A stretch of DNA of 64,000 bases, from positions 62,001 to 126,000 of the forward strand of contig CALKYE010000166.1 in the NCBI GenBank assembly GCA_938003765.1, read 5' to 3'. The notes beneath the pieces are model-generated. The model ran no database searches. It saw only the letters and a program-made list of their open reading frames with translations, and was not told the DNA's origin. Positions 38,295 through 47,839 of the stretch are shown piece after piece (position 1 is the first letter of the stretch; every line of letters starts with the position of its first letter). The position numbers and the translations under genes are program-made. The stretch is from an uncultured Planctomycetia bacterium (GTDB taxonomy: Bacteria; Planctomycetota; UBA1135; GCA-002686595).

Positions 38295-40619
38295 TCAGGG
38301 GCGAACGAACTCGAACGCGGCCCGCGCGGCCAGCGGCGTCCCGACCGTCGACTGCAACGTCGCGTGGAGTTCGAGCAGCAGCGTGCCGCTCGGCCAGCCT
38401 CCGCCCGGCGGCGCGACCACCAGCGACTGTCCCTGCAGGAACGCCGTGGTGTTCAACACCTGCCCGGTGGAGGTGAGCACGCGCACGCTCTGCGGATTGA
38501 CCGAGCCGGGGTCGAGCGCGCCGCCGCGGAACTCGAGCTCGAGCGACTGCGACGCGCCGACGTTCTGTCCGACCGCGGGCGTCGACATGGCGGCGTAGAA
38601 CAGCGTGGGGCGCTCCACTCCGTCGCGGCCGGGCTCGCCGCCCAAAGGCGCGTCGAACGGGCCGGCGTCGACCGGACCCGTGAGCGGGTCGGCCATGCCG
38701 GCGTCGCGCGCGATCGAGAGCGGCGCGAGCGAGTAGTCCTCGTCCACGCCCGCGCTCGCGAAGCGAGTGAGCGTGCTCGGCAGGCGCGGCGCCGTGAGCG
38801 TCGGCGTCAGGCCCACGCGTTGGTTCGCGCCCAGCGCACTCACGTCGCGCTCGACGCCGTCGTCGCCGAACTCGACGTCGTCGCCCACGGCCAGGCTCGC
38901 GCTGTTCGACAGCACGAGTTGTCCGTTGCTCCAGCCCGTGGCGCGCAAGTACTCGATCGGAGCATGGGTGAAGGGCGCATCCGCGGAGTTGCTGCTCTCG
39001 ACGTTGAAGTGGCTGCGCACGCCGTTCCACGCGTTGGGCTGCATCCAGGCGACGCTCGAGCTCACGCTCGAACGCGCCGTGGCGCTGACCACGCCTCCGC
39101 CGAGGTTGCCGGCGAGCACGCAGTGACTCACCGCCAGCGGAACGGCGCCCAGTTCGGCGCGCAGGCCCGCGCCGAGATTGCCCGCCAGCACGCTGGTCGA
39201 GACCGTCGCGAACGACGGGGTGCTCTCGGAGCTCACCACCAGTCCGTCTCCGCCGTTGGCGCTCGACAGCAGGCGGTGCACGAAGGCCGACGAGGTCGAG
39301 TCCAGGTCGAGCAGCACGCCGTCGCGGAGGTTGTTCCGCGCCGTACAGCCGCGCACGACGATGTCCGCGCGCCAGTCGGCGATCAGCTCGAAGTCGATGT
39401 CGATCTTGAGTCCGGCCGTGGCCTCGGTCGGCGCCGCGAAGCCGTTGCGCTCGAACAGCGACGTCTCGATCTCGACCAGGTAGCGACCGCTGCCCGCCGG
39501 GTTCAGCGGCGGCGTGAGGTCGCAGTCGAGACCGTCGGCGCCGTTTCCGGAGAACACGCTGTCACGGACGCGCAGGCTCACGGGCACTCCGCCTGGGCCC
39601 ACGAGGCCGCCGAGGTCGAGTCCCTCGAGCCCGTTGCCTCCGAAGCGCGAGCCCTCGACGCGCAGGTCGAAGGCGCCGCTGAGCGACAGGCCCTGCGCGC
39701 CGTTGTCGACCACGCGCGAGCGCACGAGCCGCACGTCGATCGCGTCCGCGAGAGTGGCGGAGCGCAGGCGCAACCCGCGTCCCGAGCAGTCGTGCACGTT
39801 CAGCGAGCGCAGCTCGCAGTCGGCCGTGTCGACGTCGACGCCGAAGCTGGCCGACGACTCGCCGTCGATCTCGAGTCCGTCGAGGATCGCCGAGCCGACG
39901 CCGGAGACGATCTCGCACACCGCGGAGCCGGCCGCGCCGCGCACGCGCGTGGGATGCGCCAGCGGATCGCGCGCCGCGAGTTGGAAGCTCGCGTCGAATC
40001 CTCCGTAGACGTGCACGCCCGTGTGGATCTCGAGGCCCGGCGCGTCGTACACGCCTTCGCGCACCCAGACGTTGCCGCCGCTGAGCGCGAACGCGAGCAG
40101 CGCCGCTTCGCGCAGGTCGCGGAACGCCTGCGCGGGCGAGCTGCCGTCGGGCGCAGGAGCGGTCGAGCTCGCGTCGACGTAGATCGGCGGCGAGGCGCGC
40201 GCGGACAGCACCGCGCCGACGGGCGCGTAGTCGCCGCCGCCCAGATCGAGCGCGAGCCCGAAGAAGCGCGTGGCTCCCGCGGGGATCGCCACGAACGTCG
40301 AGCCGTCGCCCGTGGCGGTCGAGACCGGCGCGCCCTGGTGAACGCTGGCGCGATCGACGCCGACGAACAGCGCCACCGCGAGGTTCGCGCCGCTCGCGTC
40401 GCGCGCTTCCCAGCGCACGTGAGCGCCCGCGTCACTGGCGGCGAGGCTCACCAGACCTTGCGTGCTCGCCAACGCTCCGTTGTCGCTCGGCACAGGCGGG
40501 CCGACGCTTCCACCGCCGCCTCCGCCGCCGCCGCCACAGGCGCACAGCGCGATCGAAGCCAGCGTCGCGACGGCGAGCGCGCGGGGAAGATCAAGGACAG
40601 ATCGTTGCACGGAGTTCAT
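38295..40619 (-). CDS. Beta-helix (DUF1565-like) lipoprotein with C-terminal Ig-like domain
   Basis: A 774-residue exported protein. Signal peptide with lipobox ALCAC, lipidation at C28, followed by a run of nine glycines and a Ser/Gly/Pro linker. Residues about 145-185 (IYVDASSTAPAPDGSSPAQA, FRDLREA) are the start of a DUF1565-type domain, and roughly 185-560 is right-handed parallel beta-helix with many short Asn/Gly-rich turns. The last 100 residues resemble a bacterial SbsA-type Ig domain (PAVGQNVGASQSLELEFRGG). No catalytic residues of known lyases are recognisable, so it may bind rather than cut polysaccharide. Its start overlaps the upstream gene's end by 29 bases, indicating one transcript. 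Confidence 0.82.
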   Translation of the reverse strand: MNSVQRSVLDLPRALAVATLASIALCACGGGGGGGGGSVGPPVPSDNGALASTQGLVSLAASDAGAHVRWEARDASGANLAVALFVGVDRASVHQGAPVSTATGDGSTFVAIPAGATRFFGLALDLGGGDYAPVGAVLSARASPPIYVDASSTAPAPDGSSPAQAFRDLREAALLAFALSGGNVWVREGVYDAPGLEIHTGVHVYGGFDASFQLAARDPLAHPTRVRGAAGSAVCEIVSGVGSAILDGLEIDGESSASFGVDVDTADCELRSLNVHDCSGRGLRLRSATLADAIDVRLVRSRVVDNGAQGLSLSGAFDLRVEGSRFGGNGLEGLDLGGLVGPGGVPVSLRVRDSVFSGNGADGLDCDLTPPLNPAGSGRYLVEIETSLFERNGFAAPTEATAGLKIDIDFELIADWRADIVVRGCTARNNLRDGVLLDLDSTSSAFVHRLLSSANGGDGLVVSSESTPSFATVSTSVLAGNLGAGLRAELGAVPLAVSHCVLAGNLGGGVVSATARSSVSSSVAWMQPNAWNGVRSHFNVESSNSADAPFTHAPIEYLRATGWSNGQLVLSNSASLAVGDDVEFGDDGVERDVSALGANQRVGLTPTLTAPRLPSTLTRFASAGVDEDYSLAPLSIARDAGMADPLTGPVDAGPFDAPLGGEPGRDGVERPTLFYAAMSTPAVGQNVGASQSLELEFRGGALDPGSVNPQSVRVLTSTGQVLNTTAFLQGQSLVVAPPGGGWPSGTLLLELHATLQSTVGTPLAARAAFEFVRP

Positions 40620-42168
40620 TGGTGCTGGAGAGGCCGCTCACCGCTGCGCCGTCGCGAATGCGAAACCACGCGCGCAGCAGATTGCCGGCCAGGAAAGGGT
40701 CTTGAGGGATGGGGAGACTGAACGCTGCGGCGCCGGCGCCGGGGACTCCGAGCGGCCCCGAGAGCGCGACGATGCGCCGCGTCATCGGCGCTTGAACCTG
40801 CATCGGGCTGGGCAGCGGATTGCTGGCCGGGTTCGTCGAGTAGAAGACGATCGCGAACGCGCCGCCGCGGCCTTGGCTCACGTGCAGCGTGTAGTCGGAG
40901 TTGCCCAAGCGAGGCGCGCCTCCGCTCGCGCTGATCTGCGGCGTGATGGCGCCGAGTCCGGGCGCGCCGACGCCGACCGTGCTGAAGAACGGACAACTCG
41001 GAAGCGTCGCGTTCTGCACCTTGTTCGCGCTCACGACCAGGCTCGGGACCTGTGCGCCGGCGAGCGGCACGGAGTACGGCGGTGAGAAGTCGACGCGGTA
41101 CGTGCCGGCGGGCACGACGACCGAGTACTGACCCGCGGCGTTGGTGTTGTCGCTGCCGAGGTAGACCGAGGCGCCGGTCGACACGACGTGCACGTCGATG
41201 TCGACGCCGTTCTGCGGAGCGCCGGTGTTGCTCGTGACGACGCCGCTGAGAGTGAAGCCCGGCGGGAGGAGCTGCGTGCCGAGGAAGGTCGTGGTCGTCA
41301 CCACGCGCGAGGCGAGCTCGAGACTCGCGAGCCCCGAGCCGGCGGGCGCGTCGAAGCGGATGTCGAACACGCCGGCGGGCACGACCGTGTCGAAGAAGCC
41401 CAGCGCGTCGGTCGTGTCGTCGGGCGTGTAGAGCTCGACCTGCGAGGCGGAATCGAACACGTCGACGTCCAGACCCGCCACCGCGGCGTTGTTGGACTGA
41501 CGCTTGACGAAGGCCGAGAGCACGAAACCCGGCGGGTGGACGACGTTGGGCATCGTCGTCGGCGCGCTCAAGGTGAGCGCCCTGCGCTGCGGCGCGACCA
41601 GCGGCCCGATCACCGGGCGCGAATCGAAGTCGACGCGGATCGCACCGGCCGGCGCCGCGACGGCGAAGAAGCCGTTGGCGTCGCTCGTGTCGTGCACGAG
41701 GTTGACGTCGGCGCCGGCGGCGTTGGTGATGTCGAGGTTCACGCCCGCGAGCGGCGCGCCGAACGCGTCCACGCAGCGGCCGCTCAGCGCGATGCCCTGC
41801 GGCAGCGCGATCGTTCCGAGGTTCGTCGCGCCGGAGACCGCGACGTTGTCGAGGCGCAGGTACATCGAGCTCGAGGCCGGCGGCGCCGGCGGAATGAACT
41901 CGACGCGGTAGGTCCCCGCGGGCGTGACCGACGTCGTGAAGTAGCCGTTGGCGTCGGTGAAGTCCTGCGACAGCGTCGGATCGCTGCCTCCGCCCTGCGC
42001 CTTGAGGTCGATGTCGACGCCGGCGACTCCGAAGCCATTCGCGTCGACGAGTCGACCGCTGAGCGTTTGCGCCAGCGCGGGTTGGGCGACGCTCGCGACG
42101 GCGAGCGAGAGCGCGAGTGGGAGAGCGCGACAGCGAGGTCGCATGAGGGCTAGAGCACGCACGGTCAT
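40591..42168 (-). CDS. Exported protein with four tandem carboxypeptidase-regulatory-like Ig repeats
   Basis: A 525-residue protein. Signal peptide 1-34 ending PALAQ. Four tandem units of about 87 residues follow, each starting with an LSG-type strand and containing GVDIDL-like, DANGYF/DALGFF-like and PAGTYRVEF/PAGVFDIRF-like strands, as in CarboxypepD_reg/SpaA-type Ig folds. From about residue 395 comes a different C-terminal module starting CPFFSTVGVGAPGLG and containing PRLGNSDYTLHVSQG and LLRAWFRIRD, a second module type common in exported proteins of this lineage as far as I recall. ATG 42168 has an excellent Shine-Dalgarno (AAGGAAGG), one of the best in the window. Function unknown; probably structural or surface-binding. 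Confidence 0.85.
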   Translation of the reverse strand: MTVRALALMRPRCRALPLALSLAVASVAQPALAQTLSGRLVDANGFGVAGVDIDLKAQGGGSDPTLSQDFTDANGYFTTSVTPAGTYRVEFIPPAPPASSSMYLRLDNVAVSGATNLGTIALPQGIALSGRCVDAFGAPLAGVNLDITNAAGADVNLVHDTSDANGFFAVAAPAGAIRVDFDSRPVIGPLVAPQRRALTLSAPTTMPNVVHPPGFVLSAFVKRQSNNAAVAGLDVDVFDSASQVELYTPDDTTDALGFFDTVVPAGVFDIRFDAPAGSGLASLELASRVVTTTTFLGTQLLPPGFTLSGVVTSNTGAPQNGVDIDVHVVSTGASVYLGSDNTNAAGQYSVVVPAGTYRVDFSPPYSVPLAGAQVPSLVVSANKVQNATLPSCPFFSTVGVGAPGLGAITPQISASGGAPRLGNSDYTLHVSQGRGGAFAIVFYSTNPASNPLPSPMQVQAPMTRRIVALSGPLGVPGAGAAAFSLPIPQDPFLAGNLLRAWFRIRDGAAVSGLSSTNELRATICP

Positions 42169-42472
42169 CCTTCCTTCTTCCGGAGGCAGCCTTGGAGTCG
42201 CGGTGGAGCTGCGCCGAGCGCGGCGAGTCCCTCGCGTGTGGGTTGACCGACCCGAACGCAACCCGCAGTCCACCCCTCCGGCGGCGCGTGCGAGGGGGTC
42301 GCGCGGCGCGTCTTGAGCGCCTCTTGTTGGAATCTGGATCTGCCGTCTACGAACTGGACGAGGAGCGCGTCCGAGCTGTGCGCGAGGCCGCGAACCGAGC
42401 CCGCAGGCCTCTCCGCGCAGGGTTGCGAGCGCTTCGAGGGGCCGCGGCATATGCGTTGCGCTCGGCCGGCGC
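42169..42472. other. Divergent intergenic region, 304 bases
   Basis: Between the Ig-repeat protein gene (minus) and the glycosyltransferase operon (plus). It should hold both promoters. A TTGTTG at about 42325 is followed at 17-18 bases by TACGAA-like sequence, a poor match. No gene is visible. Confidence 0.4.
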
Positions 42473-43753
42473 ATGGAACTGAGTCCCACCGCTGCGGCCT
42501 CGAGCACCTCCCTCGACGCGGGCGCGTTCGCGCAGAGCTCGAATGCGGCGCCCGCCGCGCGCGCCGGCGCCGCTGCGCGCGTACTGCTCTACAGCCACGA
42601 CTCCTTCGGTCTGGGCCATCTGCGTCGCACGCTGACGCTCGCGGCCGCGCTGGCCGACGCGCTGCGCGACGCGAGCGTGTTGATCGTGAGCGGCAACCCG
42701 TGCGCGACGCAGTTCCAGCTCCCGCGCGGGGTCGAGGTCGTCAAGCTGCCGGCCGTCACCAAGGACGACGACGGCGCGTACACCGCGCGCAACCTGCGCG
42801 GCGGACTGGAGCTGACGCGCGAGCTGCGAGCGCGCCTGTTGCTCGCGACCTTCGAGACCTTCCAGCCCGATCTGTTGATCGCCGACCACCAGCCGATCGG
42901 CCTCGACGGCGAGCTGCTGGCCGTGCTGCGGCGCGCGCGCGAGTGCGGCACGCGCACGATCCTGGGCCTGCGCGACGTGATCGACGATCCCGCGACCGTC
43001 GCCTCGCAGTGGAGCCACCCGGACATCCGCGAGGCGCTGGCGGGGCTGTACGACCGCGTGTGCGTCTACGGCGACGAGCGCATCTTCGACCAGCGCGTCG
43101 AGTATCCGATTCCGCCCGAACTCGCGCAGCGCGTCGAGTACACCGGCTACGTCGTGCGCGACAGCGCCACGCGGCGCAGCGCGGTCGGCGCGATCACGCG
43201 CCAGCAGTTGCTCGTGACCGCCGGCGGCGGCGAGGACGGCGAGTCGCGCATCCAGTGCTGCCTCGAGGCGCTGGCGCTCGGCCCGACGCCGTGGGACACG
43301 ACCGTGGTCCTCGGGCCGCTGATGCATCCGCTCCAGGCGCGCCGACTCAAGCGCATGGCGCGCTCGCTGCGCAACGTGCGCACGCTGTCGTTCCACGCCG
43401 ACCTCCCGCGACTGCTGGCCGAGACCGACGTGGTCGTCGCCATGGCCGGCTACAACACGGTCGCCGAGATCCTGCAGACGCGCGTGAACTCGGTGCTGCT
43501 GCCGCGCGTGTTCCCGCGCCGCGAGCAACTCATCCGCGCCGAGCGCCTCGAAGCCGCCGGTCTCGCGCGCAGCCTCGCCGCGCCGACGCCGCGTACGGTG
43601 CGCGCCGCGATCGAGGAGTCGCTGGTGCTCCAGCGCGATTGGCGTCGCGCGCCCGCCATGGACGGCGCCGACCGAACCTGCGCGATCGCGCTCGAGCTGC
43701 TCGGCTCGCGCGCCGCCGTGCGCTCGAACGCCGCTCGTTCGGAGGCGCGCTGA
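42473..43753 (+). CDS. MurG/GT28-like glycosyltransferase
   Basis: A 426-residue GT-B-fold enzyme, first gene of a six-gene operon. After about 30 Ala/Ser-rich residues the N-terminal domain starts VLLYSHDSFGLGHLRRTLTL, with the glycine-rich loop typical of GT28-type enzymes. The C-terminal nucleotide-sugar site is recognisable as VAMAGYNTVAEIL followed by LLPRVFPRREQLIRAERL, close to the MurG/UGT consensus (G-N-T, E, P, EQ, RA). No signal peptide; probably a peripheral cytoplasmic enzyme. Donor and acceptor cannot be read from sequence. Its stop overlaps the next ATG (TGATG). Confidence 0.85.
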   Translation: MELSPTAAASSTSLDAGAFAQSSNAAPAARAGAAARVLLYSHDSFGLGHLRRTLTLAAALADALRDASVLIVSGNPCATQFQLPRGVEVVKLPAVTKDDDGAYTARNLRGGLELTRELRARLLLATFETFQPDLLIADHQPIGLDGELLAVLRRARECGTRTILGLRDVIDDPATVASQWSHPDIREALAGLYDRVCVYGDERIFDQRVEYPIPPELAQRVEYTGYVVRDSATRRSAVGAITRQQLLVTAGGGEDGESRIQCCLEALALGPTPWDTTVVLGPLMHPLQARRLKRMARSLRNVRTLSFHADLPRLLAETDVVVAMAGYNTVAEILQTRVNSVLLPRVFPRREQLIRAERLEAAGLARSLAAPTPRTVRAAIEESLVLQRDWRRAPAMDGADRTCAIALELLGSRAAVRSNAARSEAR

Positions 43754-45003
43754 TGGCCCCGCGCATCGCGTACCTGCTCAAGAAGTTCCCGCGCCTGTCG
43801 GAGACCTTCGTGCTGAGCGAGATGCTCGGCCAGGAGGCCCTCGGCGCCGAGCTGCACGTGTTCTCGCGCCGCACGCCGGACGACGAACCGCGCCACGCGC
43901 AGCTCGCGAAGCTGCGCGCGCCAGTCGAACTCGTGCCCGACTCGCGCGGGCTCGATCCGTGGGGCGTGCTGTTCGACCGCGCGTTCGCGCCGGGGGATCT
44001 GCTCGAGCGCGTGCGCCGCACGCACGAACGCTACGGCGCGCTCGAGATCGAACGTCTGGGGCCGCTGCTTGGCGAAGCGTTGTGGCTCCTGCGCCGCACG
44101 CGCGAGCTGGGCATCGAGCACGTTCACGCGCACTTCGCGACCGACTCCGCGCTGGTCGCGATGCTGCTGCACTCGCTCGGCGGCCCGGGCTACAGCCTGA
44201 CCGCGCACGCCAAGGACATCTATCGAAGCACCGTTTCGGGGCCGCGACTGAGCGCGCTGCTCGGCGGCAGCCGCTTCACGGTCACGGTGTGCGACGCGAA
44301 CGTGCGCCACATCGAGTCCGTCGTGGACGAGCGCGCCGCGCGCCGCGTGCGCCGCCTGTACAACGGGATCGACGTCGATGCGTTCGGCGCGTGCGCCGGC
44401 GGCGAGCGCGATCCGCGCACGCTGCTCTCGATCGGCCGACTGGTCGAGAAGAAGGGCTTCGACACGCTGCTCGAGGCCCTCGCGCTGCTCGCGCGGCGCG
44501 ACCCGCGCGTCCGGCTCGAGGTGATCGGCGATGGCGAGGATCGCGAGCGCCTGATCGAACGCGGCCGCGCGCTCGGACTCCAGGCGCACGTGAACTGGCT
44601 CGGCGCTCTGCCGCAGGAGCGCGTGCGCGAGCACCTTTCGCGCGCCACGGTGTTCGCGCTGTCGTGCAAGGTCGGCGACGACGGCAATCGCGACGCGCTG
44701 CCGACGGTGCTCCTCGAAGCGCAGGCCGCGGGAGTTCCGTGTGTCTCCACGCCCGTCGGCGGCGTCGAGGAGATCCTCGACTTCGGTCGCGCGGGCGTGC
44801 TCACGCCCATCGGAGATGCCGCGGCGCTCGCGGCGGCGCTCGAGCGGTTGCTCGAACGCGCGGACGAACGCGAGCGACTCGCGGCCGCCGGCCGGGAGCG
44901 CGCGCGGGAGTGCTTCGATCTGGCGCAACAGGCGCGCGTACTGCACGGCTGGTTCGAAGCGGCCGTCGCGGTCGGGGAGGCCACGTGCGCGTCGCCTATG
45001 TGA
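43753..45003 (+). CDS. GT4-family glycosyltransferase A
   Basis: A 416-residue retaining glycosyltransferase. N terminus IAYLLKKFPRLSETFVLSEM resembles the WcaL/colanic-acid-type GT4 enzymes. HVHAHFATDSA and LTAHAKDIY mark the acceptor side; the C-terminal donor site has SIGRLVEKKGFDTLLEAL, VIGDGEDRERL and RDALPTVLLEAQAAGVP, where the first Glu of the usual E-x7-E pair is replaced by Asp-containing sequence while the second Glu remains. It overlaps the previous gene by one base and the next by 19. Confidence 0.88.
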   Translation: MAPRIAYLLKKFPRLSETFVLSEMLGQEALGAELHVFSRRTPDDEPRHAQLAKLRAPVELVPDSRGLDPWGVLFDRAFAPGDLLERVRRTHERYGALEIERLGPLLGEALWLLRRTRELGIEHVHAHFATDSALVAMLLHSLGGPGYSLTAHAKDIYRSTVSGPRLSALLGGSRFTVTVCDANVRHIESVVDERAARRVRRLYNGIDVDAFGACAGGERDPRTLLSIGRLVEKKGFDTLLEALALLARRDPRVRLEVIGDGEDRERLIERGRALGLQAHVNWLGALPQERVREHLSRATVFALSCKVGDDGNRDALPTVLLEAQAAGVPCVSTPVGGVEEILDFGRAGVLTPIGDAAALAAALERLLERADERERLAAAGRERARECFDLAQQARVLHGWFEAAVAVGEATCASPM

Positions 45004-46064
45004 ACCAGGATCCCGGTGTCGGACCGGGTCGACGCAAGGGCGCGAGCGCGCACGTCGCGGCGTTGCAGTCGGCGCTGCGCGAGCTGGGCTGCGAAGTGCT
45101 CGCCATCGAGCGCAAGGACGACGCGGGCGTGCTCGCGGACCTCGAGCGCGCCCACGAGCAGCGACCGATCGACTGGATCTACGAGCGGCACGCGCTGGGC
45201 GCAGTGGGGGCCGCGCGCTTCGCGACCGCTCGCCGCGCGCCGCTGTTGCTCGAGGTCAACGCGCCGCTGTTCGACGAGGCCCGCGCGCACCGCGGCTTCG
45301 AGCCGACGCGAGAGGACTTCGCGCGCCAGCGCATGTGCATCGAGAGCGCCGCCTGGCTGTTGCCGGTCTCGCGTTCCATCGCGCGCTACTTGCTCGACCA
45401 CGGCGCGCTGCCCGGACGCATTCACGTTTTGCCCAACGCGGTCGACACGCGCCTGTTCCACTTGGACGCGCCGCGCGCTGAAGACTTCGCCGCGCCGCCG
45501 GGAACGCTGGCCGTCGGCTTCCACGGACGCCTGCGGCCCTGGCACAACCTCCCGCTGCTCGGGCGTGCGCTCGAGCGCGTGCTCGACGCCGGCGCGCGCG
45601 TGCGCGTGCTGGCCGTGGGCGAAGGTGACTTCGCGCGCGCGCTGGGACCGCGCGTCGCGGAGCACCTCGCGCAACGCGAGTGGATGGCCCCCGAGCTGCT
45701 GGCGCGCCACGTCGCGTGCTTCGACGTGTTGCCGCTCACGTACGCGCCCGATTCGGAGCTGTACTTCTCGCCTCTCAAGCTGTTCGAGGCGATGGCCTGC
45801 GGCGTCGCTCCGCTCGTGCCCGAGCTGGGCGAGCTGCCTCAGATCGTGGGCTACGGTCGCAGCGGGGGTGTCTACCCCGCGGGCGACGACCGCGCGTTGG
45901 CGCAGCGCCTGCTGCAGTGGATCGAGCGACCCGACGAGCGGCGCCAGTTGGGGCGAGAGGCCGCGCGCGCGACGGCGGCGCGCAGTTGGCTCGACGTGGG
46001 TCGCGAGGTGCTGGCGCTCGCGCGTCAGGCCTGCGAGGCCGAGCGGGGAGCTGGCGCGCGATGA
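44985..46064 (+). CDS. GT4-family glycosyltransferase B
   Basis: A 359-residue GT-B enzyme. N terminus VAYVNQDPGVGPGRRKGASA with the glycine-rich loop; the middle has LLEVNAPLFDEA and LPNAVDTRLF; the donor domain has VGFHGRLRPWHNLPLLGRAL and FSPLKLFEAMACGVAP, the E-x7-E region. GTG at 44985 is supported by GGGGAGG a few bases upstream, inside the preceding gene. It overlaps the ABC gene by four bases (ATGA). Specificity unknown; three different glycosyltransferases in a row suggest a short oligosaccharide unit of at least three linkages. Confidence 0.87.
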   Translation: MRVAYVNQDPGVGPGRRKGASAHVAALQSALRELGCEVLAIERKDDAGVLADLERAHEQRPIDWIYERHALGAVGAARFATARRAPLLLEVNAPLFDEARAHRGFEPTREDFARQRMCIESAAWLLPVSRSIARYLLDHGALPGRIHVLPNAVDTRLFHLDAPRAEDFAAPPGTLAVGFHGRLRPWHNLPLLGRALERVLDAGARVRVLAVGEGDFARALGPRVAEHLAQREWMAPELLARHVACFDVLPLTYAPDSELYFSPLKLFEAMACGVAPLVPELGELPQIVGYGRSGGVYPAGDDRALAQRLLQWIERPDERRQLGREAARATAARSWLDVGREVLALARQACEAERGAGAR

Positions 46065-47839
46065 AGTGGCTCGAGCCGTTGCGTGCGCGCTTCGCCCTGG
46101 CGCGGCGCTTCTCCGGCGTGTTCGTCGGGCAGCGTCCGGCGCTGGCGTCGATCGCGGCGCTCTCGCTCGCGGTGGCGCTGCTCCAGGTGCTCACGCCCTG
46201 GCCGATCCAGCGCATCGTCGACGGCGCGCTCACCAGCGACGGCGCTCCGCTCGACGCGCGCTGGCGCGCGGTGTGGACGAGCGCGGCCGCGTTGCTCGTG
46301 CTGACCGCGTCGCAGGCCCTCGCCGAGTACGTCGCGCAGGTGCAGATCGCGAAGGTGGGCCAGCGCGTCGCGCGGCGGTTGCGCCTCGAGCTGTTCACGC
46401 ACCTCACGCAACTCTCGCCGCGCTTCTTCGCGCAGCACAAGACCGGCGACCTGCTCGTGCGCCTGCTCGGCGACGTCGCGATGGCGCGCGCGGCGCTGGT
46501 CGACGCAACGCTCGAGATCTCGACGCGCGCCGTGTGGGTGCTGGGCGTGCTGGCGGTCATGACCTGGCTCGACTGGGCGCTCACCGCGGTGCTCGCGCTC
46601 GCGCTGCCGGCGATCGTGCTCGTCTCGCGCACGTGGACGCGGCGCATCGAGACGCAGGCGCGCAAGCAGCGCCGCAAGGAAGGCGCGCTGGCGGACTTCC
46701 TCGAGGAGTCGCTCGGCGCCGCCGAATTGATCCAGTCGCTGGGGGCAGGCCCTGCGCTCGCGCGCCGCCTCGCGCGCGAGAGCCGCACCGCCGAGCGCGC
46801 CGGCCAGAAGTCGGCGCGGCTCTCGGCGCAGCTTTCCGGCAGCGTCCACGCGCTGCTCGGAATGGGCGTAGCGCTGACGCTCCTCGTCGGGTCGTGGCGC
46901 GTGTTGCGCGGCGAACTCAGCGCGGGCGAGTTGCTCGTGTTCGTCTCGTACGTCCGCGGCCTGCTCAAGCCCGTGCGTTCGGCCTCGCGCAACAGCGAGC
47001 GCATCGCCAAGGGTGTCGCCTGCGCGCGCCGCATCGCGGAGGTGCTCGACGAGCCCGCAGCGGTGCGCGAGCATCCCGCGGCCACGCCCGCGCCGCTCTC
47101 GCCTGAGCGGCTGAGCTTCGAGGACGTCCACTACAGCCACGACGGCCAGCGCGATGCGCTGCGCGGACTCGACGCGAGCTTCCGGCGCGGAGAGCTGTGC
47201 GGCGTGTTCGGCGCGAGCGGCGCCGGCAAATCGACCCTCGCGGCGCTGTGCGTGCGCCTGTTCGACCCGAGCCGAGGCTGCGTGCGCATCGACGGTGCGG
47301 ACCTGCGCGAGTTCACGCTGGCGTCGCTGCGCGAGCGCGTCGGCCTGTGCTTGCAGCAGCCGCTGCTCCTCGGCGCCAGCGTGCGCGACAACCTCGCGTT
47401 GGGCCTCGAGGAGACGAGCGACGCGAGCCTGTGGGAAGCGCTCGAGTCCGCGGGCGCCGCGTCCTTCGTGCGCGCGCTTCCCGCCGGGCTCGACAGCGTG
47501 CTCGGCGCGTCCGGCGTCGGCCTCAGCGGCGGTCAACGGCGTCGTCTGGCGCTGGCCCGCACGCTGCTGCGCCGCGCGCCGATCCTGATCGTCGACGAGC
47601 CCTTCGCCGGTCTCGACGCCGCGGCTCGCGCGACGGTGCTCGCGCACCTCCAGCGTGCGGCGCGCGAGGCGATCGTGGTCGTGATCGCGCACGAGCGCGA
47701 GCTGCTCGAGCACTACGACCGCGTGCTGTGGATCGAAGACGGGCGCGCGCAGGCCTGTGGAGCGCACGACGAGTTGCTCCAACGCAGCGCGCGCTATCGC
47801 GAGCTGGCGTTGAGCGGCGCCGCGGGAGGCGTGTCGTGA
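46061..47839 (+). CDS. ABC exporter, fused permease and ATPase
   Basis: A 592-residue half-transporter of the MsbA/lipid-glycan exporter type, acting as a dimer in the inner membrane. The first 320 residues contain about six hydrophobic segments of an ABC exporter type 1 permease. The ATPase domain has Walker A GASGAGKST, Q-loop LCLQQPLLLG, signature LSGGQRRRLALA, Walker B ILIVDEPFAGLD and switch His in VIAHERE, all intact. Position among glycosyltransferases suggests it flips or exports a glycolipid or oligosaccharide. Starts within the previous gene (ATGA) and its stop overlaps the next GTG (GTGA). Confidence 0.93.
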   Translation: MKWLEPLRARFALARRFSGVFVGQRPALASIAALSLAVALLQVLTPWPIQRIVDGALTSDGAPLDARWRAVWTSAAALLVLTASQALAEYVAQVQIAKVGQRVARRLRLELFTHLTQLSPRFFAQHKTGDLLVRLLGDVAMARAALVDATLEISTRAVWVLGVLAVMTWLDWALTAVLALALPAIVLVSRTWTRRIETQARKQRRKEGALADFLEESLGAAELIQSLGAGPALARRLARESRTAERAGQKSARLSAQLSGSVHALLGMGVALTLLVGSWRVLRGELSAGELLVFVSYVRGLLKPVRSASRNSERIAKGVACARRIAEVLDEPAAVREHPAATPAPLSPERLSFEDVHYSHDGQRDALRGLDASFRRGELCGVFGASGAGKSTLAALCVRLFDPSRGCVRIDGADLREFTLASLRERVGLCLQQPLLLGASVRDNLALGLEETSDASLWEALESAGAASFVRALPAGLDSVLGASGVGLSGGQRRRLALARTLLRRAPILIVDEPFAGLDAAARATVLAHLQRAAREAIVVVIAHERELLEHYDRVLWIEDGRAQACGAHDELLQRSARYRELALSGAAGGVS

